A stretch of 64,000 nt of DNA from Flavobacterium sp. N502536. Lineage in GTDB: Bacteria; Bacteroidota; Bacteroidia; Flavobacteriales; Flavobacteriaceae. Made by a program: the position numbers and the translations under genes. This document shows positions 22,843 through 30,242 of this stretch, piece by piece. Each line of letters begins with the position of its first letter. The first letter of the stretch is position 1. The notes beneath the pieces were generated by a model. The model saw nothing but the letters and a program-made list of their open reading frames with translations, did not search any database and was not told the DNA's origin. Where the stretch lies: NCBI RefSeq assembly GCF_025947345.1, contig NZ_CP110011.1, forward strand, positions 2,108,001 to 2,172,000, given 5' to 3'.

Positions 22843-23925
22843 TTATAATGCAATCGCGCCCGCTCCAATTTTGTCGCAAATGTACTGACCATTCTGACAA
22901 AATACAACTAATTCGTCCTGAATAAATTGTAGCACTTTGTCGGTAACATTTTCGGGATATAAAACGTGAACATTCGCTCCGGCATCAAGTGTAAAGCAAA
23001 CCGGTATTTGTGTTTCGTTTCTGAACTTCCAGATGGCATTGATGATTTGCAGCGTGTTAGGTTTCATTAAAATGAAATAAGGCATTGATGTCATCATCAT
23101 CGCGTGCAAAGTCAGTGCTTCGCTCTCAACAACTTTAATGAATTCATTTAAATTACCACTTTCAAAAATAGCAATTAACTGATCCAGATTTTCATGTGCC
23201 TGAGCAAAACGTCTTTCGGCGTAGGGATGGTCGTGCATCAAATCGTGTCCAACGGTACTCGAAACTTGTTTTTCGCCTTTATCAACCAGTAAAATAGTAT
23301 CCTGATAGTTGTTGAAATTCTCATGTAAAGTATATGGGAATTCTACGCCAAACAAATCCGAACTTCCTTCAATGTTGGCCTGGTTTCCCCAAACGACTAC
23401 GTTACCTTTTACACTTCGGCAGGCACTTCCAGATCCCAAACGGGCTAAAAAAGAAGCCTTTTGATAAAAGTATTCCTCGCTCATTTGAGGATTTAATACT
23501 TTTTCTAAACTCATAAAATTCATCGCCAAAGCAGCCATTCCTGATGCCGACGAAGCAATTCCGGAGCTGTGCGGAAATGTATTCTGAGTATCAATTGTGA
23601 AATGATAGTCTTTCAGGAAAGGTAAATAAATGTGGACTCGTTCTAAAAACTTTTGAATTTTAGGTTTAAAATCTTCTTTTGGTTTTCCTTCAAAAAGTAA
23701 ATCAAAAGAAAATGAATCCTGATTTTCTTTCTTTGCGAATCCTAATTTCGTAATCGTTTTGCAATTGTTTAAAGTAAAACTCACCGATGGATTTGCCGGA
23801 ATTTGATTGTCTTTTTTGCCCCAGTATTTTACTAATGCAATATTGCTGGGTGCGCTCCACTCAAAATTTCCGTTTTCGATGGATGAAGTATAGGTTTTAG
23901 GAATAAAATCAGTTGCTGTAAACAT
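22843..23925 (-). CDS. mvaD: Diphosphomevalonate decarboxylase
   Basis: A 360-residue GHMP-superfamily enzyme that decarboxylates mevalonate diphosphate to isopentenyl diphosphate using ATP. The diagnostic N-terminal A-P-S-N-I-A-L-V-K-Y-W-G-K-K (about 25-38), N-P-S-V-S-F-T-L, the phosphate-binding S-S-G-I-A-S-S-A-S-G (about 115-124) and the C-terminal C-F-T-L-D-A-G-A-N-V-H are all present. It heads the cluster mvaD, antitoxin, toxin, mevalonate kinase. A -7 element TATCTTTG lies 17 bases upstream of the ATG. Confidence 0.95.
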   Translation of the reverse strand: MFTATDFIPKTYTSSIENGNFEWSAPSNIALVKYWGKKDNQIPANPSVSFTLNNCKTITKLGFAKKENQDSFSFDLLFEGKPKEDFKPKIQKFLERVHIYLPFLKDYHFTIDTQNTFPHSSGIASSASGMAALAMNFMSLEKVLNPQMSEEYFYQKASFLARLGSGSACRSVKGNVVVWGNQANIEGSSDLFGVEFPYTLHENFNNYQDTILLVDKGEKQVSSTVGHDLMHDHPYAERRFAQAHENLDQLIAIFESGNLNEFIKVVESEALTLHAMMMTSMPYFILMKPNTLQIINAIWKFRNETQIPVCFTLDAGANVHVLYPENVTDKVLQFIQDELVVFCQNGQYICDKIGAGAIAL

Positions 23926-23942
23926 GAAATATAAAATTTTGG

Positions 23943-23950
23943 CAAAGATA
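23943..23950 (-). promoter_or_regulatory. -7 element of mvaD
   Basis: Minus-strand TATCTTTG 17 bases before the mvaD ATG. The -33 region shows TTATGG rather than a clean TTG. Confidence 0.5.
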
Positions 23951-24089
23951 GTTTTTTCGCCATAATAGATAATTTTTTATCCCTATAAGTTATGTAAGAT
24001 ATTAGAAGTTGACTTTGCTAAAATGAACTGATATAACTTTTATGGTTTGAATTTTCTTTTGACTATTTTTGGATTCAAAATTTGATAAA

Positions 24090-24566
24090 ATGAACAAGAT
24101 AGTCAAAATCGCAATTGCATTAGTTATTTGTTTAATGGTGGGGTATTCTGCAAGTGTGGTAACAAGGCCAAGTGTTGAAACGTGGTATCCGACTCTTATA
24201 AAGCCTGTTTTTAATCCGCCCAATTGGATATTTATGCCGGTTTGGACTCTGCTTTATATTTTAATGGCGGTGGCAGCCGGATTGGTTTGGGATAAAATAA
24301 AAGAACAAAAGGAGACAGTGAAAATTGCCTTAGGTTTCTTTTTGATTCAGTTAACCTTAAACGCGATCTGGTCGTATTTGTTTTTTGAATTGAAGAACCC
24401 GATGCTGGCCCTAATCGAAATTGTACTATTATGGCTGATGATTTATGAAACGTACTTAAAGTTTATAAAAATTAATAAAATTGCCGGATATTTATTGATT
24501 CCGTATATGGTATGGGTAGCGTTTGCCGGAGTTTTAAATGCCAGTATCTGGTGGTTGAATAAGTAG
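24090..24566 (+). CDS. TspO/MBR family tryptophan-rich protein
   Basis: A 158-residue membrane protein with five helices, rich in Trp. W-Y-P-T-L-I-K-P-V-F-N-P-P-N-W-I-F-M-P-V-W is split over the first loop and second helix, N-A-I-W-S-Y-L-F-F lies in helix 3 to 4, and the ending N-A-S-I-W-W-L-N is family-typical. TspO proteins bind porphyrins and related ligands; the role here is unknown. The ATG at 24090 is chosen; an in-frame TTG at 24069 overlaps a candidate -7 element (TATTTTTG, 24064-24071). Confidence 0.9.
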   Translation: MNKIVKIAIALVICLMVGYSASVVTRPSVETWYPTLIKPVFNPPNWIFMPVWTLLYILMAVAAGLVWDKIKEQKETVKIALGFFLIQLTLNAIWSYLFFELKNPMLALIEIVLLWLMIYETYLKFIKINKIAGYLLIPYMVWVAFAGVLNASIWWLNK

Positions 24567-24573
24567 TTTTTTT

Positions 24574-24606
24574 GTTTCAGGTTTCAAGTTTTTTTGTTTC
24601 AAGTTA
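24574..24606. repeat. GTTTCAGGTTT-word repeat, copy 2
   Basis: GTTTCAGGTTTCAAG, a T-run, then GTTTCAAGTT. It starts 8 bases after the TspO stop codon and ends 26 bases before the stop of the convergent gene. Related to 14331-14365. Confidence 0.5.
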
Positions 24607-24631
24607 ATTCTGTTATAAATCTTGAATAAAC

Positions 24632-25381
24632 TTAATTCTTACTCTCCGTTTTTAGTTTTTTGAACATCTCATTTTTGGCATACATAAAATCCATGGTAGT
24701 GAGAATGTTGCTGTTTTCCAGAAGTTTTTTAGAGTTGGGATCAGCATCACAAAATTCAATAAATAGATTTTTCTCTTCCGGTTTTAGTTTTAAATTTTTG
24801 GTAAAAAAATCATCTGAAATTGATGTTGCGACCAGTTTTTTGAAATTAGTTTCGGGAGTTTTAGGTTTGACAGCTTTATCGTCATCTGATTGAAATAAAC
24901 GAGCTAAACCTGTTCCAAGTCTAACAAAATTGATACCGTTTGGAATGGTTCCGTCGTAAACACCAGTATATTTTTGTAAAGAGTTTGCATCTTTGGTTAG
25001 TTTTGTAGCGTCTATATCTTGTTGAGAGATTTTTACCGGATCAAATTTGATAGTAGTAACAAGTACTTCCTTTAATTCTTCAGGTTTTACAATCATTTTT
25101 ACGATGATGTTGTTTTGGTCTATGTTTTCGGGAGTTATTTTTAGTCTCGTGAAAAAATAATCTTTGGAAAAAAATAATAAGCTGTCCCGACTTTTGACTA
25201 AAATAGAAAACTCCCCCAAATTATTAGTACGTGTACTTGTTTTGGCTGTTTTGTTTATGACTTCAACTTTAGTAAGCGGATTGTTATTGGACATCACTTT
25301 TCCGTGAAGTAATTTTTCGGTTTGAGAGATAGATATTTGATAGGTAAAAAAAGAAATAGTGATAAGTAATTTTACTTTCAT
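24632..25381 (-). CDS. Carboxypeptidase-regulatory-like protein, paralogue 2
   Basis: A 249-residue secreted protein. Signal peptide (about 1-19, ending Q-I-S-I-S-Q), then a carboxypeptidase-regulatory-like beta-sandwich (L-H-G-K-V-M-S ... T-N-N-L-G-E-F-S-I-L-V, about 25-95), then an unrecognised helical tail with L-K-L-K-P-E-E-K-N-L-F-I-E-F-C-D. It is a clear paralogue of the adjacent 25407-26129 gene: the signal peptide and the L-K-P-E-E-K ... F-C-D region are nearly identical. The pair probably arose by tandem duplication; function unknown. Confidence 0.78.
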   Translation of the reverse strand: MKVKLLITISFFTYQISISQTEKLLHGKVMSNNNPLTKVEVINKTAKTSTRTNNLGEFSILVKSRDSLLFFSKDYFFTRLKITPENIDQNNIIVKMIVKPEELKEVLVTTIKFDPVKISQQDIDATKLTKDANSLQKYTGVYDGTIPNGINFVRLGTGLARLFQSDDDKAVKPKTPETNFKKLVATSISDDFFTKNLKLKPEEKNLFIEFCDADPNSKKLLENSNILTTMDFMYAKNEMFKKLKTESKN

Positions 25382-25406
25382 TTGTAGAAATTTATTAAGT
25401 CTTTTT

Positions 25407-26129
25407 TTAGTTTTTAGATTCTATTTTCAGTTTCTGGAATTCGATATTTTTGGTATATAAAAAATCCATTATGGTCAGTATATTTGGATCTTGTAAAAGT
25501 GTCTTAGATTGCGGATCAACATCGCAGAATTTAATAAAAATCTCTTTTTCTTCAGGTTTTAGCTTTAAATCGTTGGTAAAAAATCCGGGAGGACAGGAAG
25601 CAGCGACTAGTTTTTTAAAACGCTCGTCATTTTCAATCTTTTTCTTTTTCCTGGTTGGAAGAGCTATATTGTAGTTAAGTGCATTTTTGATTCTTCCGTC
25701 ATTAATATTTAGGTAGCGTTGAATTAAGTCATTGGCCTGTTTGTCGTTTTTGACTTGGTTTGCAGCTTCTGTATTATAAGTGATTTTGGGAAGTTTGTTG
25801 TTTATGATAACGATGTTGTCTAATTCTTCGGTTATTGGGATCATGTCGATAATGATCATGTTACTTCCTATATCTTTGGAGGTAAGCTTGACTCTTTTGA
25901 ACAAAAAATTTTTAGAGAAAAAGATAAGGCTGTCCTGGGCTTTTGCAAGTATGGAAAACTCTCCTAAATGATTTGTTGTTGTACTGGTTTGCGCAGTTTT
26001 ATTGATTACTTCTATATTTTTAAGTAAGATTGTTTCGGATTGTACCTTTCCTTTAAGAAGTTTTTCGGTTTGAGAAATAGAAAGTTGATAAGTGAAAAAA
26101 GAAATTGTGGTAAGTAGTTTTACTTTCAT
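25407..26129 (-). CDS. Carboxypeptidase-regulatory-like protein, paralogue 1
   Basis: A 240-residue secreted protein with the same layout as its downstream neighbour: signal peptide M-K-V-K-L-L-T-T-I-S-F-F-T-Y-Q, sandwich domain with T-N-H-L-G-E-F-S-I-L-A, then a tail with F-T-N-D-L-K-L-K-P-E-E-K-E-I-F and N-I-L-T-I-M-D-F-L-Y. The middle (residues about 100-165) is much more diverged than the ends. It lies 25 bases upstream of the second copy, so both are likely on one mRNA. Confidence 0.78.
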   Translation of the reverse strand: MKVKLLTTISFFTYQLSISQTEKLLKGKVQSETILLKNIEVINKTAQTSTTTNHLGEFSILAKAQDSLIFFSKNFLFKRVKLTSKDIGSNMIIIDMIPITEELDNIVIINNKLPKITYNTEAANQVKNDKQANDLIQRYLNINDGRIKNALNYNIALPTRKKKKIENDERFKKLVAASCPPGFFTNDLKLKPEEKEIFIKFCDVDPQSKTLLQDPNILTIMDFLYTKNIEFQKLKIESKN

Positions 26130-26215
26130 CTAATGGTATTTAGCTGAAAGTAAAATTATTAGAATAGTCTTAACGAAAACTTAGTAAATCTGTAAATTCT
26201 TGTTAATTGATAAAT

Positions 26216-26260
26216 CGCAGTTTTTAGTCTCGGATTAACTGTGACTGAAAACTGCGACTG
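26216..26260. repeat. CAGTC-word palindromic repeat, copy 3
   Basis: Short version: GCAGTTTTTAGTCTCGG (26218-26234) and its near-complement CTGTGACTGAAAACTGC (26239-26255). It lies 10 bases before the stop of the flavoprotein gene. Confidence 0.65.
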
Positions 26261-26269
26261 TATTCTATA

Positions 26270-27478
26270 TTAAATGGAGTTCGCCAAAATAAACCCGCTT
26301 GTCCAGGCATTTTGAAAATTAAAACCTCCCGTGATGGCATCAATATTGACAATTTCGCCTGCAAAATAAAGGTTTTTATGCAACTTGCTTTCCATGGTTT
26401 TGAAGTTGATTTCTTTTAAATCGATTCCGCCCGCAGTAACAAATTCTTCCTTAAAAGTACTTTTTCCATTGACTTGAAAGGTTGCTTTTGTAAGTTGAGA
26501 AACAAGCTGTTGTAATTGATTTTTAGACAAATCGGCCCATTTAGTTTCGGTGTCAATGCCCGAAGCCAGAACTAAACTTTCCCACAAACGATTCGGAAAG
26601 TCGAAAGGCGATTTTTTCGAAACGGCTTTCTTCGCATGCTCCTGTTTTAGTTCTTTTAGCTTTTTTTCAGCATCTTCTGCGTCAACATCATTTAACCAAT
26701 TGACGAAAATAGTAAATTGATAATTTTTATCGAACAGGGTACGAGCTCCCCAGGCCGAAAGTTTCAGAATGGCCGGGCCGCTCATTCCCCAATGTGTGAT
26801 TAACAAAGGTCCGGTCGATTCAAGTTTGGTATCCTTTACATTAACGGTAACTTGTGCTGCAACACCGGGTAATTCTTTTATTCGAGGATCTTTAATATTA
26901 AAAGTAAAAAGGGAAGGAACAGGACTTATAACTGCGTGTCCTTGATTTTGCAGCATTTCCCAGATTTTTGGATTGCTTCCGGTGGCCATTACTAATTTTT
27001 CGGCAGCAAAATTTTCACTTTGAGTATCAATTTTCCAGCAATCTTCCTTTTTAAAAATCGATTGTACACTTTGTCCTGTCAGTACTTTTATGCCTAGTTT
27101 TTCAGTAGCGTTTAAAAAACAATCTATAATGGTTTGTGAGGAATTGGAAACGGGAAACATTCTGCCATCTTCTTCGATTTTAAGTTCAACGCCATGTTTT
27201 TCGAACCATTCGATGGTATCTCCGGAACAGAATTGATGAAAAGGACCACGAAGCTCTTTTTCGCCACGCGGATAAAATTTGACCAGTTCATTTGGTTCAA
27301 AACAGGCGTGGGTTACATTGCATCTTCCACCTCCTGAAACGCGAACTTTAGAAAGTACTTCCTTTCCTCTTTCTAAAATGGCAATTTTCAGTTTGGGATT
27401 TTTCTCTGCAATATTAATCGCGGTAAAAAAACCTGCGGCGCCTCCGCCAACAATGATTATGTCGAAATTTTTGATCAT
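26270..27478 (-). CDS. HI0933-like flavoprotein (NAD(P)/FAD-dependent oxidoreductase)
   Basis: A 402-residue soluble flavoprotein. The FAD-binding G-G-G-A-A-G-F-F-T-A-I-N-I-A is at about 10-23, followed by K-V-R-V-S-G-G-G-R-C-N-V-T-H, a signature of the HI0933/BaiN group, M-A-T-G-S near the second strand, and the C-terminal F-A-G-E-I-V-N-I-D-A-I-T-G-G-F-N. Substrates are mostly unknown for the family. I use the ATG at 27478; a GTG at 27496 would add six residues from repeat DNA. Confidence 0.88.
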   Translation of the reverse strand: MIKNFDIIIVGGGAAGFFTAINIAEKNPKLKIAILERGKEVLSKVRVSGGGRCNVTHACFEPNELVKFYPRGEKELRGPFHQFCSGDTIEWFEKHGVELKIEEDGRMFPVSNSSQTIIDCFLNATEKLGIKVLTGQSVQSIFKKEDCWKIDTQSENFAAEKLVMATGSNPKIWEMLQNQGHAVISPVPSLFTFNIKDPRIKELPGVAAQVTVNVKDTKLESTGPLLITHWGMSGPAILKLSAWGARTLFDKNYQFTIFVNWLNDVDAEDAEKKLKELKQEHAKKAVSKKSPFDFPNRLWESLVLASGIDTETKWADLSKNQLQQLVSQLTKATFQVNGKSTFKEEFVTAGGIDLKEINFKTMESKLHKNLYFAGEIVNIDAITGGFNFQNAWTSGFILANSI

Positions 27479-27490
27479 ATTATTTTGAGT

Positions 27491-27520
27491 TGCCACGAAT
27501 TACACGAATTGGCACTAATT
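27491..27520. repeat. CACGAATT-word repeat
   Basis: GCCACGAATTACACGAATTG plus GCACTAATT: three copies of an 8- to 10-base word. It lies just upstream of the flavoprotein start. Confidence 0.5.
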
Positions 27521-27526
27521 TTTTCT

Positions 27527-27586
27527 GCCACAGATTATAAGAATTAAAAGAATTTTAGAATCTGTGTAAATCCTTTAATCTGTGGC
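27527..27586. repeat. GCCACAGATT palindromic repeat, copy 1
   Basis: Arms GCCACAGATT (27527-27536) and AATCTGTGGC (27577-27586) are perfect complements; the interior repeats GAATT and AATCTGTG words. It ends 14 bases before the glycerophosphodiesterase stop codon. Better-preserved copies are at 28339-28399 and 30150-30211. Confidence 0.75.
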
Positions 27587-27599
27587 TAAAATTTTAAAC

Positions 27600-28286
27600 T
27601 TATATTTTATCTGGATTGTCAGAAATAATTCCGTTTACGTTATAACTTTTTATTTTTTGTAGGTCTTCTTCTGAATTTACTGTCCAGGGCAAAACCAAGA
27701 ATCCTTTTTCCTGAATCTCTTTTACATTCTTTGTATTCAATAATTGAAAATCAGGATGAATTGCTTTGGCTTTTATCGTTTCGGCAAAAGTTAAAGCGGT
27801 ATTAAGATTTTCTTCTGTTAAGACTCCAATCGGAATTTTTGGATTTAAATTGGATATTTCCTGTAGCATATTCCAATCGAAACTGGAAACGATAAAATGA
27901 TCGTAATTCCAGTTTTTTTCTGAGATATAGTGTTCAATTAACGCGACAACTTTACCGGGAGTTCCTAAACCTTTTAATTCGATATTGATCAGACACTTTT
28001 TGTCAACCAAATCAAAAACCTCGTTTAAAGTAGGGATTTGGTATTCCCCATTAATCAGAAACGATTTTAAACCAGCTAAAGAAAAAGTATTTACGAAACC
28101 TTTTCCGTTAGTTGTTCGGTCTATCGTTTCGTCGTGAATTACTATAATATGATCGTCAGCGCTCAAGTGAACGTCAAGTTCGATTCCGTCAGCATTTAGA
28201 TCTAACGCCTTCTGAAAAGCTTGTAATGTATTTTCGGGTTCGTAAGCTTTTGCGCCTCTGTGTGCTATTTTTAGCATTTTGTTCAT
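27600..28286 (-). CDS. Glycerophosphodiester phosphodiesterase family protein
   Basis: A 228-residue TIM-barrel enzyme that would hydrolyse glycerophosphodiesters to glycerol-3-phosphate and an alcohol. The family motif H-R-G-A-K-A-Y-E-P-E-N-T-L is at about residues 8-20, E-L-D-V-H at about 36-40 and V-I-H-D-E-T-I-D-R-T at about 48-57; these carry the metal and catalytic residues. No signal peptide, so it is probably cytosolic. The upstream in-frame ATG (28343) would translate an AAAGGTGCAAAGG repeat and is rejected in favour of 28286 or 28277. Confidence 0.9.
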   Translation of the reverse strand: MNKMLKIAHRGAKAYEPENTLQAFQKALDLNADGIELDVHLSADDHIIVIHDETIDRTTNGKGFVNTFSLAGLKSFLINGEYQIPTLNEVFDLVDKKCLINIELKGLGTPGKVVALIEHYISEKNWNYDHFIVSSFDWNMLQEISNLNPKIPIGVLTEENLNTALTFAETIKAKAIHPDFQLLNTKNVKEIQEKGFLVLPWTVNSEEDLQKIKSYNVNGIISDNPDKI

Positions 28287-28297
28287 TTTATGAAGGA

Positions 28298-28328
28298 TCA
28301 GAGGTGCAAAGGTACAAAGGTGCAAAGG
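28298..28328. repeat. AAGGTGCAAAGGTAC-word repeat
   Basis: GGTGCAAAGGTACAAAGGTG followed by CAAAGG: three copies of the RCAAAGGT word, directly upstream of the phosphodiesterase start. Confidence 0.5.
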
Positions 28329-28338
28329 AAAAATAACA

Positions 28339-28399
28339 GCCACAGATTAAAGGATTATAGCAGATTTTTAAAAATCATTCTAATCCTTTAATCTGTGGC
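28339..28399. repeat. GCCACAGATT palindromic repeat, copy 2
   Basis: Arms GCCACAGATTAAAGGATTA (28339-28357) and its exact complement (28381-28399) form a 19-bp perfect stem. The loop contains a second perfect palindrome, GATTTTTAAAAATC (28363-28376). A related CTCTGTGAATCTACGTG word string follows up to 28435, 8 bases before the next stop codon. Confidence 0.85.
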
Positions 28400-28442
28400 T
28401 AAAAAACTCTGTGAATCTACGTGTTTCTCAGTGGAAAAATTG

Positions 28443-30107
28443 CTATTCTTTTTCCAATAAAACAATATCGAAATCACTATCAATAGTTACTTTTCCATCA
28501 ATTACTTCGGTATTTTGATTGGAGTAGGTGTCTTTTAATTTTGTTCCGTTGGGGAAGATAGCACCAACTGGAAGTTCTTTTTTGCCTTTGGGTAAATCCA
28601 AGCCAATTACAACTTTATCGGTATAGGCATCTTTTGTGAAAGTTCTTGAAAAAACATAAGGTTGTGCGTTGATCTGCGAATGAATTCCGGCACCAACCGC
28701 AGGATGATTTCGTCGAAACTGACCTAATTTTTGCCAGTGCAATAGTGTTTTTTGTGTTTCGGGATTGTTTTGAATCTCGTCCCAATTCATATTCGAGCGC
28801 AGCGTTGCATCACCTTGTGTGCCTTCAATGACTAAAGGCCGCGCCGATTCATCACCATAATATACCTGTGACATTCCAGGTGAAAGCAATAATTTAGTTC
28901 CGCTCTCTATGCTTTTGGTTCGGTTGGGATCAAAAGGCTGACCATCGTCATGCGATGACATATAGTTTAAAACCGAATATCCTTTTAGTTCATTAGTAAA
29001 GTGATTGGAATATTTTGAAAACAAACCTTCATAGTCGTTTTGAGCGGCATTCCACTTGAATTCAAAATTAATCATGCTGTTGAAACCGTTTTGGAAATAA
29101 TTTACTTTTCGATCTCCAAAATCATAGTCCAGTCCGCCGCTTATTCCGTATCCGTAAACTTCGGCAATCGTATAAAAGGGGTTTTGATCTAAGACTTCCA
29201 GAGGATGCTGTTTTTTCCAGACTTCGAAAGCATAGTCGCATTCTTTTTTAAAATCGGCCCAGACACTTTCTTCGGTATGTTTTACGGTATCGCCTCGATA
29301 ACCGTCAATTCCGAATGCTGTAATATAATCGGTGAGCCATTTTATGATATAATATTTTGGACTTCTTGGATATCCTGTTCTTTTGAAGAATTCATCGAGT
29401 GAAGCGATTTCTTTTTCATAACGGCCTTCTTTCTTCCATTTTTCGATTAAAAGAAGGGGTAATTCGACATCTTGTGTACTTTCTGTTTTTACATCCGGAA
29501 GGTTGTCCACTAAGGTGCACATGGTTGTGTTTTCAAATGATTTGTAATCACAAACCACTCCTGTTCGCACCCAGTCTGAAGGCCAAACGGGATCTTCCGG
29601 AGTTACCGGACCTGTGTGGTTGATAACACCGTCCAGAATAATTCGGATGCCTTTTGCATGTGCTTTTTTGACTAAATTGGCCAAGTCTTCCTTAGTTCCG
29701 AAATTTGGATCCAGTGCCGTCCAGTCTTTTGCCCAATAACCATGAAAACCATAGCTAAGACCTGTTCCTTCGTCAACGCCACCATGTATTTGCTCGACAA
29801 CGGGAGTTAGCCAGATCGCATTGATTCCTAATTGAGTAAAATAACCGGATTCGATTTTTTTGGTGATTCCAATAATATCGCCACCTTCAAAACCACGTAA
29901 TTTTCCCGGAGTTTTGGTTCGATTGAAATTGAGGTCGTTAGAAGGATCTCCATTGTAAAAGCGATCGGTAAGTAAAAAATAAACATTGGCTCCTTCCCAA
30001 ACGAAAGGTATTTTTGAAGTATCGTTATTCATTGTAACTGATTTTGAGCCAGAACAACTCATGATTAAGGATACTAAAGGTAAAAAAAGGAAAATGTATT
30101 TTTTCAT
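28443..30107 (-). CDS. GH13 alpha-amylase family lipoprotein
   Basis: A 554-residue glycoside hydrolase acting on alpha-1,4-glucans. Lipobox I-M-S-C (Cys18) follows a short leader. Catalytic GH13 regions are intact: D-G-V-I-N-H, the nucleophile Asp in G-I-D-G-Y-R-G-D-T, the acid Glu in T-I-A-E-V-Y-G, and the third Asp in M-S-S-H-D-D-G. The residues after Cys18 (S-G-S-K-S) lack the acidic cluster seen in SusD, SusE and phytase here, so it may stay in the periplasm rather than reach the surface as Bacteroides SusG does. It lies downstream of another GH13 gene and is flanked by palindromic repeats on both sides. Confidence 0.9.
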   Translation of the reverse strand: MKKYIFLFLPLVSLIMSCSGSKSVTMNNDTSKIPFVWEGANVYFLLTDRFYNGDPSNDLNFNRTKTPGKLRGFEGGDIIGITKKIESGYFTQLGINAIWLTPVVEQIHGGVDEGTGLSYGFHGYWAKDWTALDPNFGTKEDLANLVKKAHAKGIRIILDGVINHTGPVTPEDPVWPSDWVRTGVVCDYKSFENTTMCTLVDNLPDVKTESTQDVELPLLLIEKWKKEGRYEKEIASLDEFFKRTGYPRSPKYYIIKWLTDYITAFGIDGYRGDTVKHTEESVWADFKKECDYAFEVWKKQHPLEVLDQNPFYTIAEVYGYGISGGLDYDFGDRKVNYFQNGFNSMINFEFKWNAAQNDYEGLFSKYSNHFTNELKGYSVLNYMSSHDDGQPFDPNRTKSIESGTKLLLSPGMSQVYYGDESARPLVIEGTQGDATLRSNMNWDEIQNNPETQKTLLHWQKLGQFRRNHPAVGAGIHSQINAQPYVFSRTFTKDAYTDKVVIGLDLPKGKKELPVGAIFPNGTKLKDTYSNQNTEVIDGKVTIDSDFDIVLLEKE

Positions 30108-30149
30108 TATTTAGGATTTTTTTAGACATGGATTATGTTGAAAAAAATA

Positions 30150-30211
30150 GCCACAGATTAAAAGAATAAAAATGATTTTTTTAAATCTGTAATAATCTTT
30201 TAATCTGTGGC
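30150..30211. repeat. GCCACAGATT palindromic repeat, copy 3
   Basis: Arms GCCACAGATTAAAAGA (30150-30165) and TCTTTTAATCTGTGGC (30196-30211) form a 16-bp perfect stem. It is followed by TTGCGAACTTTGCGGTTAA, another short-word element, ending directly before the stop codon at 30243. Confidence 0.85.
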
Positions 30212-30242
30212 AAAAAAATATTGCGAACTTTGCGGTTAAGTT

